A stretch of DNA of 60,088 nucleotides from Loktanella sp. UBA3435 (GTDB lineage Bacteria > Pseudomonadota > Alphaproteobacteria > Rhodobacterales > Rhodobacteraceae). Numbering within the stretch: the stretch's first letter is position 1; each line of letters opens with the position of its first letter. Under the pieces are notes generated by a model. The model saw only the letters and a list, made by a program, of their open reading frames with translations. It had not been told where the DNA came from and ran no database searches. Shown here one piece after another: positions 17,108 to 26,891 of this stretch. The stretch is from contig DFSO01000059.1 in assembly GCA_002378665.1 (NCBI GenBank), positions 1 through 60,088 of the forward strand, in the 5' to 3' direction. Position numbers and translations under genes: made by a program.

Positions 17108-20100
17108 TTAGTATTGCTGATGCTGCTCTGGCACCAGAATTTCGCGTTTGCCGACATGGTTGGCAGAGGAGACAACGCCCTCGTCTTCCATCTGCTCAAC
17201 AAGGCGTGCGGCTTTGTTATAGCCAATCGCAAGCTTGCGCTGGATGTAGGAGGTCGAGCATTTGCGGTCTTTGAGGACAATCGCAACGGCGGTGTCATAA
17301 AGTGCGTTCTCAACGTCGGACCCATCGCCCAAACCAAGGACCGCATCGATGCTTGAACCAGCCTCGTCGGATGGTCCTTCGACCACGCCCGACATATATT
17401 CTGGCGGACCAAAGCCCTTGAGGAAGTTGACGATTTCTTCGACCTCTTCGTCGCTACAGAACGGGCCGTGGATACGGCTAATCTTGCCGCCGCCCGCCAT
17501 GTAAAGCATATCGCCCATGCCAAGAAGTTGCTCTGCGCCCATCTCGCCAAGGATCGTGCGGCTGTCGATTTTGGACGTCACTTGGAAGGAAATCCGCGTC
17601 GGGAAGTTCGCCTTAATCGTGCCTGTGATGACGTCCACGGAAGGACGCTGTGTCGCCATGATTAGGTGGATGCCAGAGGCACGCGCCATCTGTGCGAGGC
17701 GTTGAATGCAGGCTTCGATTTCCTTGCCAGCGACCATCATCAGGTCGGCCATCTCGTCGACGATCACGACGATATATGGCAGGACCTCTGGCGTGAATTC
17801 ATCGGTTTCAAAGATTGGCTCGCCCGTGTCTTCGTCGAAACCAGTCTGCACAGTGCGGCTAAACATTTCGTTTTTCGCGAGCGCTTCTTTCACGCGCCCG
17901 TTATAGCCGTCGATGTTGCGCACGCCCATTTTGGACATCTTGCGGTAACGCTCTTCCATCTCGCCCACGGTCCACTTTAGGGCCACAACTGCCTTTTTAG
18001 GGTCTGTTACGACGGGGGACAGCAGGTGCGGAATACCGTCGTAAACCGACAGTTCGAGCATCTTAGGGTCGATCATAATCATGCGGCATTCTTCTGGCGT
18101 CAGCTTATAAAGCAGCGACAGGATCATGGTGTTGATGGCCACGGATTTACCTGAACCCGTTGTACCCGCGATCAGAAGGTGAGGCATCTTCGCGAGGTTC
18201 GCGATGATCGGCTCGCCACCAATATCTTTGCCAAGTGCGAGCGGCAGCTTCATGTTGCTATCGCCAAAGTCACGCGCCGAGAGCATCTCGCGCAGCACAA
18301 CCATTTCACGCTTTTCATTCGGCAATTCGATACCGATCACAGAGCGACCTGGCACTGTGGAAACACGCGCAGACAGGGCCGACATAGAGCGGGCGATGTC
18401 GTCGGCCAAACCGATGACGCGGGACGCTTTTAGTCCCGGAGCGGGCTCAAGTTCGTACATGGTGACAACGGGACCGGGGCGCACGGAGACGATCTCGCCT
18501 TTGACGCCGTAATCATCCAGAACACTTTCCAACATGCGTGCATTTTCTTCCAAAGCCTCGTCAGGAAGGTGATGACGCTCGACGACGGAAGGGGCCGTCA
18601 AAAGGCTCAGTGGTGGGTGCTCGTAGTCGGCGTATTTCTCTTCGAATTGCAGCTTTGGCTGGGCCTCCGCTTTTGCCTGCTTTGACGGCTGCAGCGGCTT
18701 TACGGCCGCGTGCTGCACGACTTTCTTTGGCTCTGGCATCGGGATTTCGACACGCTCTTGCGGAGCAACTTGTGCCGAGCGGATCACTGGCGTGGGCGCA
18801 GGGGCTGCAACTGGGACGAATGCTGTCTCGTTCTGGAAGTCGTCAAAATCGTCAACTTCAATCAGGTCAGCAAAATCGTCGTCTAGCGGTGGCGGAGGTG
18901 TTGCTCTTAGGTTCACTACAAGCGGCGCTGGTCCGCGACCCGCGGTTAGTTTCGGCTCAATCCGCAGGCCTGTTGGCGCGGCCACTTCGGCCACTTTACG
19001 GTTTTTGATGGCGTCAGAAATACGGGCCTTCACGCGGTCACCATCAACGGCAGGCGGATCTTGGTCAAAGGAATGCGCGGCCACAAGTTCAGGCTCTGGC
19101 ATCACTTTTTTTCGCTTTAGCAGACCCGACAAAAGCCCGCCCGATTGTTGTGGCGCGGCGGCACGAACGGGGGCGACCATTGGCTCTGGCGTATGTTGCA
19201 TGACAGCGGCGGCATTGATCGTTGGCGCCGTCATTGGCGGCATTTTACGGCCCGCGGCTTGTGGTGCTGGCGCAGCCGCACGGGTCGGCATTGCAGGGTT
19301 TGCGCGGACCACGGCAGCAGCACGCGCCTTTGCTTCTGGGTTTGGCACAATGCGACGCGCGATTTCTTCTTGCTGATATTCATAGGCCAAAGCCACGCGG
19401 GATTCGCGTGACTGCTCGCGCTTGGCTTGCAATGTTGCGATGCCACCCTGTGCGGCACGGGCCGAAACAGATGCGGTCTGACCCAATGCTTTCAGAATTG
19501 CGGCATAGGTCATGATCATGCCAAGCGTGAGGAAACGCACGCCGACGCGCAGTTCTGGACGGGTAAAGCCCAAAACGAAAAACATCATCGCCAACATCAC
19601 GACAACCATGATGAGCGAGAAGAGTTTCACAGCGAGGCCTGCACCGAATGGCAAAACGGTCAGGACAATCGCAAGAACGGTGTCGCCAAACATGCCACCC
19701 ATGCCGAAATTCGGCGGCCAAGCGGGGCTAGGCGACAAGGTCACAGCATAAAGCGAGCAAATCGCGATGGCGATTGGCGCAAAGATCAAGCGACCTACAG
19801 CGCGTTCTTCGCCAATGTGGGCGGCGAAACGCACGCCCCAAGTCATCAAAATCAGCGGCATCGCCCAGATGCCAATACCTACGACCATAATCAAAGGTGC
19901 CGCTGTCGAGGCACCAAAGCGACCCAGCCAATTGTGGACAGGCGCATCCGTCGCGGAGATCCAGCTTGGATCTTCGGGCGAATAGGACCCGACCATCATA
20001 GCCATCAAAACGCTGATCACGATCAATGCGATACCGAACAATTCCTTGCCCCGTTTTTCAATCGCAGCTTGGGTGTTGCTGTCCAGCAATGGATCGCGCC

Positions 20101-20122
20101 CGCGGGATGTATATGATGCCAT
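17108..20122 (-). CDS. ftsK: DNA translocase FtsK
   Basis: FtsK, 1004 aa, is the septal motor that pumps chromosome DNA and helps resolve dimers at dif. The N-terminus has four to five membrane helices (about 30-200), followed by a long alanine/proline-rich linker. The motor has Walker A GTTGSGKS at about 650 and Walker B YIVVIVDEMADLMM. The C-terminal winged-helix gamma domain (KCSTSYIQRKLAIGYNKAA) is intact. ATG at 20122 with GAGGA 8 bases upstream was chosen over the TTG at 20137. It overlaps no neighbour and follows the aminotransferase. Confidence 0.96.
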   Translation of the reverse strand: MASYTSRGRDPLLDSNTQAAIEKRGKELFGIALIVISVLMAMMVGSYSPEDPSWISATDAPVHNWLGRFGASTAAPLIMVVGIGIWAMPLILMTWGVRFAAHIGEERAVGRLIFAPIAIAICSLYAVTLSPSPAWPPNFGMGGMFGDTVLAIVLTVLPFGAGLAVKLFSLIMVVVMLAMMFFVLGFTRPELRVGVRFLTLGMIMTYAAILKALGQTASVSARAAQGGIATLQAKREQSRESRVALAYEYQQEEIARRIVPNPEAKARAAAVVRANPAMPTRAAAPAPQAAGRKMPPMTAPTINAAAVMQHTPEPMVAPVRAAAPQQSGGLLSGLLKRKKVMPEPELVAAHSFDQDPPAVDGDRVKARISDAIKNRKVAEVAAPTGLRIEPKLTAGRGPAPLVVNLRATPPPPLDDDFADLIEVDDFDDFQNETAFVPVAAPAPTPVIRSAQVAPQERVEIPMPEPKKVVQHAAVKPLQPSKQAKAEAQPKLQFEEKYADYEHPPLSLLTAPSVVERHHLPDEALEENARMLESVLDDYGVKGEIVSVRPGPVVTMYELEPAPGLKASRVIGLADDIARSMSALSARVSTVPGRSVIGIELPNEKREMVVLREMLSARDFGDSNMKLPLALGKDIGGEPIIANLAKMPHLLIAGTTGSGKSVAINTMILSLLYKLTPEECRMIMIDPKMLELSVYDGIPHLLSPVVTDPKKAVVALKWTVGEMEERYRKMSKMGVRNIDGYNGRVKEALAKNEMFSRTVQTGFDEDTGEPIFETDEFTPEVLPYIVVIVDEMADLMMVAGKEIEACIQRLAQMARASGIHLIMATQRPSVDVITGTIKANFPTRISFQVTSKIDSRTILGEMGAEQLLGMGDMLYMAGGGKISRIHGPFCSDEEVEEIVNFLKGFGPPEYMSGVVEGPSDEAGSSIDAVLGLGDGSDVENALYDTAVAIVLKDRKCSTSYIQRKLAIGYNKAARLVEQMEDEGVVSSANHVGKREILVPEQHQQY

Positions 20123-20133
20123 TTTTCTAGTCC

Positions 20134-21312
20134 TCAATCGTACAAACAGTCGCGGATCAAAGTGAGACCACGCTGCATTTCTTGTGTTGGGGCGACCATG
20201 GCCACCCGAATAAAGCCGTGTCCGGGGTTCACCCCGTTTGCGATTTGGCTCAGATAAGCACCGGGGAGCACGCGCACCCCTGTTTCTTGCCAGAGCTTCA
20301 CTGCTGCCGCCTCACCGTTTTCCACAGGAAGCCACAGGAAAAAGCCCGCCTTGGGGCTATCGTAGCCTGCGACATGACCAAAGATGTCATCCGCGATTTT
20401 GTATTTCACACCGTAAAGCGCGCGGTTCTCGACCACATGGGCCTCGTCGTTCCACACGGCGGTGGCGACGGCCTGTAAAGGCTCTGACAGCGGAGCACCC
20501 GCATAGGCCCGCAAGGCACGAATGCGTTTGATGCTTTCGACACCACCCGCGCAGAAGCCTGAACGGAGCCCCGGAAGGTTCGACCGCTTTGATAACGAAT
20601 GGAAAATCACAACGCGGTCAGGGTCAGCACCCATCGCAGTTGCGACCGGCATCGCGCCAATGGGAGGCGTATCGCGGTAGATCTCGGAATAGCATTCATC
20701 CGCGAAAATGATGAAATCGTGCTTTTCAGCCAAAGTGATCAGCGTGCGCCAGTAAGCCTCGTCAGCCACGGCACCCTGTGGGTTCGCGGGCGAGCAGATA
20801 TAGGCGATTGCGGTGCGGTCGAGCAAGTCTGTCGAAAGGCTGGTGAAATCTGGCAGATTCCCCGTTTCTGGCGTCGCAGGCACATAGACAGGTTCGGCCC
20901 CAACCGACAAAGCGGCGACGGCGTAGACCTGATAAAATGGGTTTGGCGTCAGAATGATCGGCTGTTTGCCGTTCTTGGTCTCGGGGCAAAGCGCCATCGC
21001 GGCGTTATAAAGCCCCTCGCGGGTGCCGTTCAGCGTCAGCAAATTGGCGTGCTGCATATCAAGGTCGTAGCGGCGCTTCAGAAATCCAGCGATCGCATCA
21101 AGGTGTTCGGGCGTGCCGTCGTTGTTTGGATATTTCGCAAAGGACCCCTCATTGGCCGCCAAAACATCGCCCACGAAAGCAGGAAACGCGTGGCGTGGCT
21201 CGCCAATCGTCATATTGATCGTCTCGTCAGCCTGCGTCGGCACATCCAAAAGAGCGCGCAAACGTGGCCAAGTCGCAACCGGAAGGTTCGAAAACCGCTC
21301 GGGAAATACCAT
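20134..21312 (-). CDS. Class I/II aminotransferase, DapC-like
   Basis: A 392-aa PLP-dependent aminotransferase of fold type I. The PLP lysine is in HSLSKRSNLPG (about 240), with FADECYSEIY just before it and SPANPQGA in the middle. The family resembles succinyldiaminopimelate aminotransferase (DapC), which fits dapD and dapE elsewhere in this window; other amino-acid aminotransferases remain possible. It is directly upstream of ftsK, 11 bp apart, and may be co-transcribed. Confidence 0.78.
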   Translation of the reverse strand: MVFPERFSNLPVATWPRLRALLDVPTQADETINMTIGEPRHAFPAFVGDVLAANEGSFAKYPNNDGTPEHLDAIAGFLKRRYDLDMQHANLLTLNGTREGLYNAAMALCPETKNGKQPIILTPNPFYQVYAVAALSVGAEPVYVPATPETGNLPDFTSLSTDLLDRTAIAYICSPANPQGAVADEAYWRTLITLAEKHDFIIFADECYSEIYRDTPPIGAMPVATAMGADPDRVVIFHSLSKRSNLPGLRSGFCAGGVESIKRIRALRAYAGAPLSEPLQAVATAVWNDEAHVVENRALYGVKYKIADDIFGHVAGYDSPKAGFFLWLPVENGEAAAVKLWQETGVRVLPGAYLSQIANGVNPGHGFIRVAMVAPTQEMQRGLTLIRDCLYD

Positions 21313-21385
21313 AACTGCCTCAACTACGGGATCATTTTTGCCCCGCTTTTGATCAAACTAGCCTGTGAATGGCACCGCTGTCCAT

Positions 21386-21412
21386 AAAAAGCGGGGCATG
21401 ATTCGCCCCTGC
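21386..21412 (-). terminator. Rho-independent terminator of the amidase gene
   Basis: On the minus strand, GGGGC and GCCCC (plus-strand 21405-21409 and 21393-21397) form a stem with flanking GC pairs. It is followed by TTTTT (21386-21390). It begins about 20 bp after the amidase stop and separates that gene from the aminotransferase. Confidence 0.7.
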
Positions 21413-21430
21413 GTGGTAAAATTGTGTCTT

Positions 21431-22759
21431 TTAGGACAGTGCCTTGGCCGCTGCTGCCCCGATCCGCAACAATTTCTCTTCGGAATTGGGGGCCGCGTTG
21501 AACATGATCCCACACGACGGCACGCCTGTCGGCAGAGTGAGGCTGATCCCGCCCATCAGGTTCTCGATCCGCGTATTGCGCAGCGCCAGAAGGTTCTCAG
21601 TTTTGTAATAGTCGTCGTCCGTCAGCAACCGCGCGGCATTTGGCGGCATGTTCGGCGCGGTTGGCATGATGAACGCGTCAAAGCCCGCAAGATGCGCGGC
21701 ATAAATCTTGCGCACCGCATGCAGTTTGATCCAAGAGGCGACGTAATCGGCGCCAGATACCTGCTGCCCGCCGCGCACTCGCTCTAGGATTTGCGGGAAC
21801 ATTTTTTCGGGGTGTGCGTCTACGAGATCACGCCAATGCCCATAGGAATCAGCGGCATAGAGGTTGAACGCCTGATCAAATGCATCATGAATTTCGGGCA
21901 TTTGGATGTGTGTCACTGTGGCCCCTGCCACCTGTAATCTCTGCACGGCGCTCTCGAATGCGGCGCGAGGCGCATCGCGCAAACTATCCATTGTCAGAGT
22001 GTCGATAATGGCGAAACGTGCGCCCTTGAGGCTTGCGCCCGCCAGATCAGCAGGCTTTGAGCCCTCCAGAATGGCCAGCAAAAGCCCTGCATCCTCAACC
22101 GAACGACAAAGCGGGCCGACCGTATCAAACTGCGCACAAAGGGCGACGACGCCCGTGACCGACAGCCGCCCATGGGTGGTTTTGAGGCCAACCAGATCGT
22201 TCCAAGCAGACGGAATACGCACCGAGCCGCCCGTGTCAGAGCCGATCCCAGCGGCGGCCAGACCGAAGGCGACCGACGTGGCCGCGCCAGAGCTCGACCC
22301 ACCTGGAACGGCGTCTTTATCGTTGATGCAAGGCGGCGTTTCCATAATCGGGTTCAGGCCAAGGCCGCTAAAGGCGATTTCCGACAAATGAGTTTTGCCA
22401 AGACAGACGAGACCAGCCGCGGTGGCGGCTTTCAGCACTGCGGCATCCTCGGTGGGCGTGCGCCCTTCCAGCAGTTTTGTGCCTGCTTCGGTCACAACGC
22501 CAGCCGTGTCAAAGAGGTCCTTCCAAGAAACGGGAACACCGTCCAAGGCGCTAAGCCGATGACCGCTCGCCGCCCGCAAACTGGCCGCTTTCGCCTCGGC
22601 GCGGGCGCGATCATGGGTCACGCGGGCGTAAATCCGGCGCGCCTCCGGGTGTGCGTCAATCGCCGCGAGATAGGTCTCAGTCAGCGCAATCGGGTCGATG
22701 TCACCTGCGCCGATGCCGCGCCCCAAATCCGCCGCCGTCATCCATAGCCACTCTTGCAT
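21431..22759 (-). CDS. Amidase signature family protein
   Basis: A 442-aa amidase-signature enzyme. The Ser-cisSer-Lys triad is visible: K80 in GVPVSWKDLFDTAG, the GGSSSG loop at 153-158, and S179 in GSDTGGSVRIPS. These enzymes hydrolyse amides; GatA is ruled out by the context, since there is no gatB or gatC. The natural substrate is unknown. ATG at 22759 has GGAAGG 8-9 bases upstream; an upstream TTG was rejected. It diverges from the UbiH-type gene and has its own terminator. Confidence 0.87.
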   Translation of the reverse strand: MQEWLWMTAADLGRGIGAGDIDPIALTETYLAAIDAHPEARRIYARVTHDRARAEAKAASLRAASGHRLSALDGVPVSWKDLFDTAGVVTEAGTKLLEGRTPTEDAAVLKAATAAGLVCLGKTHLSEIAFSGLGLNPIMETPPCINDKDAVPGGSSSGAATSVAFGLAAAGIGSDTGGSVRIPSAWNDLVGLKTTHGRLSVTGVVALCAQFDTVGPLCRSVEDAGLLLAILEGSKPADLAGASLKGARFAIIDTLTMDSLRDAPRAAFESAVQRLQVAGATVTHIQMPEIHDAFDQAFNLYAADSYGHWRDLVDAHPEKMFPQILERVRGGQQVSGADYVASWIKLHAVRKIYAAHLAGFDAFIMPTAPNMPPNAARLLTDDDYYKTENLLALRNTRIENLMGGISLTLPTGVPSCGIMFNAAPNSEEKLLRIGAAAAKALS

Positions 22760-22844
22760 CGTGTCGATCCTTCCCAAGGTTTATCGCAGCCTAGCGACAC
22801 CGCAGCGCATGGACAATCCCGCGCGTCTGCCCATATTGAAGGGT

Positions 22845-24056
22845 ATGAAAACGGATTTGATCATTGTGGGCGGCGGGCTCAACGGCCCTGCCCTTGCCAT
22901 CGCTGCGGCGCGCGCTGGATTTCGCGTGACCGTGATTGATACCCTGCCCAAAGCGGCGCGGAAAATGCGCGATTTTGATGGGCGATCTTATGCGCTTGCA
23001 CTTGCCAGTCAGCGGCTTTTGCGCGGGATCGGTGTTTGGGATCGAGTGCGTGCTGATGCCCAGCCGATGCTTGAGATCAAGGTTACGGATGGTCGCGCAG
23101 GTGAGGGGTCGGCCCCTTGGATGATGCATTTTGACCATGCGGAAATCGAAGAAGGGCCGATGGGCTATATGCTGGAAGACCGCCATTTGCGGTTGGCCTT
23201 TTTGGATGCGATGGACGCGGAAGACGGGATTACCCAGATTGATGGCGAAACTGTCGTGGCGCAATCGGTTGATGGGTCTGGTGTGACGGTCACGCTTGCC
23301 TCTGGGAAAACAATTTCAGGGCAGCTTTTGATCGGATCGGATGGGCGCAAGAGCGGCACGGCCGAGCGGGCTGGCATCAAGCGCACGGGCTGGGGTTACG
23401 ATCAAACCGCGATTGTCTGCGCTGTTGGCCACGAAAAACCACACGGCGGCATTGCGCATCAGTTTTTTATGCCAAACGGCCCGCTTGCGATCTTGCCGCT
23501 GACGGGCAATCGGTCATCGATTGTTTGGTCGGAAACCACGGCGCGGGCGGCAGAGATTATGGCGCGGGACGACGCGGGTTTTCTAGAAGCATTGCGCCCT
23601 GCGTTTGGCAGCTTTCTTGGCGACATTCACCTGACGGGTGCAAGGTTCACCTACCCGCTAGGTCTGACGCTTGCGCAAAGCTTTATTGCAGATCATGTGG
23701 CCCTCATCGGCGATGCGGCCCACGGCGTGCACCCGATTGCAGGGCAAGGGTTGAACGCGGGTCTACGCGATGTCGCCGCTTTGATTGACGTCCTGACAGA
23801 GGCACGCGGACGCGGAGAAGACATCGCAAGCCCCTTGGCCTTGGCGCGGTATCAACAGTGGCGACGGTTCGACACCACAACGCTGGCGATTGCCACCGAT
23901 ACATTCAACCGCCTGTTTTCCAACGACAACCCGATCCTGCGGGCGGCGCGTGATATCGGCATGGGCCTCGTGAATGGCGCAGCACCGCTGCGACGCGGGT
24001 TTATCCGCGAGGCCGCAGGGCTAACGGGTGATCTGCCGAGCCTGATGCGGGGTTAA
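22845..24056 (+). CDS. UbiH/COQ6-type FAD-dependent monooxygenase
   Basis: A 403-aa flavoprotein hydroxylase of the UbiH/UbiF/COQ6 family. It starts with the dinucleotide-binding IIVGGGLNGPALAIAAARAG. The second FAD motif GDAAHGVHPIAGQGLNAG lies near 288-305, which is typical of ubiquinone-ring hydroxylases. Which ring carbon is modified cannot be read from sequence. The frame is open upstream, but the Rossmann strand begins at ATG 22845, preceded closely by AAGGG. It converges on the next gene with a 4-bp TTAA overlap of the stops. Confidence 0.88.
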   Translation: MKTDLIIVGGGLNGPALAIAAARAGFRVTVIDTLPKAARKMRDFDGRSYALALASQRLLRGIGVWDRVRADAQPMLEIKVTDGRAGEGSAPWMMHFDHAEIEEGPMGYMLEDRHLRLAFLDAMDAEDGITQIDGETVVAQSVDGSGVTVTLASGKTISGQLLIGSDGRKSGTAERAGIKRTGWGYDQTAIVCAVGHEKPHGGIAHQFFMPNGPLAILPLTGNRSSIVWSETTARAAEIMARDDAGFLEALRPAFGSFLGDIHLTGARFTYPLGLTLAQSFIADHVALIGDAAHGVHPIAGQGLNAGLRDVAALIDVLTEARGRGEDIASPLALARYQQWRRFDTTTLAIATDTFNRLFSNDNPILRAARDIGMGLVNGAAPLRRGFIREAAGLTGDLPSLMRG

Positions 24057-24310
24057 CGCGGCCTGACTTTCACGTGCTCGGTGCGTTGTGTGCCCCAATA
24101 GGCCTCGTTCTCTAAAATGCCTGGGGGAAGTTTGTCGCGCAAAAATCGCCTGCTGCGGAAGACTGCAATCTCAACCACGGCTTCGTCACCATGGCGGGGC
24201 AGCGTATCCCCCAGAAAGCCACGGCGCAAAAACGCCTCGCGTTGCCGCAACCGATCAATATCTGCCCGCACCATTGCGAGTTCGTAAGCGGGATGTATGT
24301 TTCTCATCAA
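24053..24310 (-). CDS. Small conserved hypothetical protein
   Basis: An 85-aa protein with no membrane segment or signal peptide. The N-terminal half is helical and charged (RADIDRLRQREAFLRRGFL); the C-terminal half is basic. I do not recognise a family. It follows the Trm112-like gene by 69 bp and may be the last gene of that operon. Its stop shares a TTAA with the stop of the convergent hydroxylase gene. Codon use looks normal, so it is probably real. Confidence 0.55.
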   Translation of the reverse strand: MMRNIHPAYELAMVRADIDRLRQREAFLRRGFLGDTLPRHGDEAVVEIAVFRSRRFLRDKLPPGILENEAYWGTQRTEHVKVRPR

Positions 24311-24379
24311 GGGGTCCTTTATCGTACCGTCCGCCCATCAAACCCATGGCAGATTAAAATACTGATAAAAGCCGCAAGA

Positions 24380-24559
24380 TTATTCGATCACCCGCGCCTC
24401 ATCCAGAAGCATCACAGGGATGCCATTGCGGATCGGAAAAGCGAGGTTCGCGTTTTTAGAGATCAGTTCCTGCGCGTCAGCATCATACTCCAACCTTCCA
24501 CGGGTTTGCGGACAGATCAGCGCCTCAAGCATCTTGGGGTCAAAGTTCGTGTTGGTCAT
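24380..24559 (-). CDS. Trm112 family protein
   Basis: A 59-aa Trm112/UPF0434 protein. Trm112-like proteins act as small activators of methyltransferases or as zinc-ribbon proteins. The sequence has FDPKMLEALICPQTRGRLEY, LISKNANLAFPIRNGIPVML and a terminal DEAR. Only one cysteine of the zinc pair is kept (ICPQTRG instead of CPxC), as in several bacterial members. Its ATG overlaps the TGA of the Lon-N protein as ATGA, so the two are translationally coupled. Confidence 0.85.
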   Translation of the reverse strand: MTNTNFDPKMLEALICPQTRGRLEYDADAQELISKNANLAFPIRNGIPVMLLDEARVIE

Positions 24560-25188
24560 TGCATGATCTCCTCGGCGGACCCGCCGCGCAGTGTGTATTC
24601 GATCAGTGTCGTGAGGGTTTCGCGGCGTGTCGTCAAGGACGGAGCTTCAAGAAGCGCTTGTTTGTCCTCTGGCTCGAACGGGCAAAGCATCGATAGTGAA
24701 TTGATCAGCAATTCGTCGTCGGCCTCTTGCAAGCTATCCCAATCCGTCGCCAGATTTTCCTCTGTGAAATACCGCTCCAAGGCCCGCATAAATTTGTGCC
24801 GATCAAAGGTCTCGTCAACTTCCGCTGGCCCCAAGTCGCGCTCAAACCCTTGCCAAGACACTTTGCAACGGCGGTAGGGCGTAAAGCCGTCCACTTCGTT
24901 GGAAATCCGAAACCGCGAACGCCCCGCCATGGTGATCATGTAGCGCCCGTCGTCCGTCTCGGAAAACGCGGTCACACGCCCAGCGCAGCCGATGCTATGC
25001 AGGCGCTGGTCCTTGCCGTAAGGCTGCACCATCCCGATCAAGCGGTGCTCTGTCTTGAGCACATCATCGAGCATTTGCAGATAGCGCGGCTCGAACAGAT
25101 GCAACGGCAAGTGCGATCGCGGCAACAAAAGCGCACCGGGAAGCGGAAAGACTGGAATTGTATCGGGGAGGTCAAAAGTTTTACTCAT
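24556..25188 (-). CDS. Lon substrate-binding (LonN/PUA-like) domain protein
   Basis: A 210-aa protein with a stand-alone Lon N-terminal domain. FPLPGALLLPRSHLPLHLFEPRYLQMLDD is the family start. There is no ATPase or protease domain, so it is not Lon. Such proteins are widespread in Rhodobacterales and may bind substrates or partner proteins; no role is established. It lies between the thioredoxin-like co-chaperone and the Trm112 gene on one strand, which fits a proteostasis or translation-quality operon (inference). Confidence 0.85.
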   Translation of the reverse strand: MSKTFDLPDTIPVFPLPGALLLPRSHLPLHLFEPRYLQMLDDVLKTEHRLIGMVQPYGKDQRLHSIGCAGRVTAFSETDDGRYMITMAGRSRFRISNEVDGFTPYRRCKVSWQGFERDLGPAEVDETFDRHKFMRALERYFTEENLATDWDSLQEADDELLINSLSMLCPFEPEDKQALLEAPSLTTRRETLTTLIEYTLRGGSAEEIMQ

Positions 25189-25214
25189 AGCGCTAACCTA
25201 GACCGAAACCGCGA

Positions 25215-26129
25215 TCAGACAAATATCATTGAAGACAATTTGCGGCGACCATTCAGGACAATGGGATCTTTCGGAGGCAAAGCGTCGAAAATGGTGAAAA
25301 GTTCGGTCTTGGCTGCACCCTCATTCCATTCGCGATCACGACGGAAGAGTTCCAAAAGCTGATCAACCGCACCCTGTGCGTCGTCGTTTGCCAGCAAAGC
25401 GTTCGCCAACTCTAACCGCGCCTGATGGTCGTCAGGGTTCGCTTCGACCTTTGCGCGCAACTCGTCCACTGGGCCAGCGCCCGCAGCCTTGCGCGCCAGC
25501 ACGATCTGCGCGTGCGCGGCTTCTAACGCGGCATGCGTGGAAATCTCGGCAGGGGCGCCGTTCAGCACCGCCTCTGCCTGATCAATCTCGCCCAGCGCCA
25601 GATGTGCGCGGACCAAACCGCCGTAAGCGACGGCGTGGTTGCCATCCTCGGACAGGATCGCGGCGAAGGTTTCGACCGCGTCGGCATTTTCGCCATTGGC
25701 GAGCATCTCTTCGGCGGCAGCAACGGCATCATCAAGCCCGTTGTCAGGCTCTGGCCCCAAGGCCACAATCTTATCAACAAACGCATTGATCTCTGATGGC
25801 GGCAGCGCCCCTTGGAACCCGTCGACGGGATTACCGTTAAAGAACGCATAGACCGTCGGGATAGATTGCACCTGCAACTGGCCTGCAATGCCGGGGTTCG
25901 CATCCACGTCGATTTTCACGAGCTTCACACGACCATCAGCCTTGGCAACAGCCGCCTCGATAGCGGGGCCAAGCGTTTTGCACGGGCCACACCAAGGCGC
26001 CCAGAAGTCCACGATTACGGGGATGGTTTTAGAGACCTCAATGACGTCCTGCATAAAGGTCGCGTCAGTGCCGTCTACAATGTGCTCGGAGGCAGGGGCT
26101 GTTTTGGGTGTTCCACCAAGTTCGATCAT
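25215..26129 (-). CDS. Thioredoxin-fold TPR protein, CnoX/YbbN-like
   Basis: A 304-aa protein with a thioredoxin domain (about 20-130) and a tetratricopeptide C-terminus (about 140-300), the layout of the CnoX/YbbN co-chaperone. The redox motif WCGPC is complete (C47, C50), unlike the SxxC form of E. coli YbbN, so disulfide exchange is likely. A TTG two codons upstream opens the frame, but ATG at 26129 follows AGGAG by 8 bases. A partial copy of this start region lies at 26892-26948. Confidence 0.9.
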   Translation of the reverse strand: MIELGGTPKTAPASEHIVDGTDATFMQDVIEVSKTIPVIVDFWAPWCGPCKTLGPAIEAAVAKADGRVKLVKIDVDANPGIAGQLQVQSIPTVYAFFNGNPVDGFQGALPPSEINAFVDKIVALGPEPDNGLDDAVAAAEEMLANGENADAVETFAAILSEDGNHAVAYGGLVRAHLALGEIDQAEAVLNGAPAEISTHAALEAAHAQIVLARKAAGAGPVDELRAKVEANPDDHQARLELANALLANDDAQGAVDQLLELFRRDREWNEGAAKTELFTIFDALPPKDPIVLNGRRKLSSMIFV

Positions 26130-26237
26130 ATTCAAATCTCCTAATATCGCGGTTACCCCCTATATGTGCGCAAGCGGCGCAAACGCCAAGAGGCAAGACC
26201 ACTTTACCGCGCCAAGATTGCTGCTAACCTCGCCCTC

Positions 26238-26882
26238 ATGACAAAAACAATCCTCACATTCGGCGATAGCAACACCCATGGGACGCCGCCCATGCACGAT
26301 TTTGGTCGCCATCCCCGCCATCTGCGCCGTTGGCCTGTGGTAATGGCTGAGGCCTTGGGCTGCACGGTGATTGAAGAAGGTTTGCCCGGACGCCTTGCTG
26401 CAGGTCACGCCGACACCACGATGGGGCCAGAGATGAACGGGCAGTTGGGGCTGCGGATTGCACTCGCAAGCCACGGACCGATTGATCTGCTAACGATTAT
26501 GTTGGGGACAAACGACCTCAAGCTCGACCACGGCAAGACCGCCACCCAGATTGCGGCAAGCGTCGCAGGTCTGATCAAGATCGCGCAGAATGCGGATATT
26601 CAGGCGAAGCACGACGGTTTTGATATCCTGCTGATCTGCCCGCCGCCGATCTTGGAGGAAGGCACATTTGCCGGTGACTTTGCGGGGCAAAGCGCGGTGT
26701 CAGAGGCCCTGCCCGCGGCCTATGCCTTCGTCGCCAATGCGCGAGGCACATGGTTTCTCGACGCGGGCGCGCATATCACCAGCAGCCCGACCGACGGCAT
26801 CCACTTTGATGCGGCTGCGCATGAGGTGCTGGGGCAGGCTGTGGCGGCGGAGATTGGGCGGCGGGAAAGTGGCGGTTCGTAA
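26238..26882 (+). CDS. SGNH/GDSL hydrolase, arylesterase-like
   Basis: A 214-aa SGNH-fold esterase or acyltransferase. Block I is FGDSNTHG with nucleophile S11, block III is LGTNDLK with N92, and block V is DGIHFD with D186 and H189, so the triad is complete. EEGLPGR and IMLGTND resemble the arylesterase/acyltransferase branch typified by the M. smegmatis enzyme. There is no signal peptide, so it is probably cytoplasmic. It stands alone, flanked by the thioredoxin gene start and by a partial copy of that start, which suggests insertion. Confidence 0.85.
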   Translation: MTKTILTFGDSNTHGTPPMHDFGRHPRHLRRWPVVMAEALGCTVIEEGLPGRLAAGHADTTMGPEMNGQLGLRIALASHGPIDLLTIMLGTNDLKLDHGKTATQIAASVAGLIKIAQNADIQAKHDGFDILLICPPPILEEGTFAGDFAGQSAVSEALPAAYAFVANARGTWFLDAGAHITSSPTDGIHFDAAAHEVLGQAVAAEIGRRESGGS

Positions 26883-26891
26883 GTCGCAAGC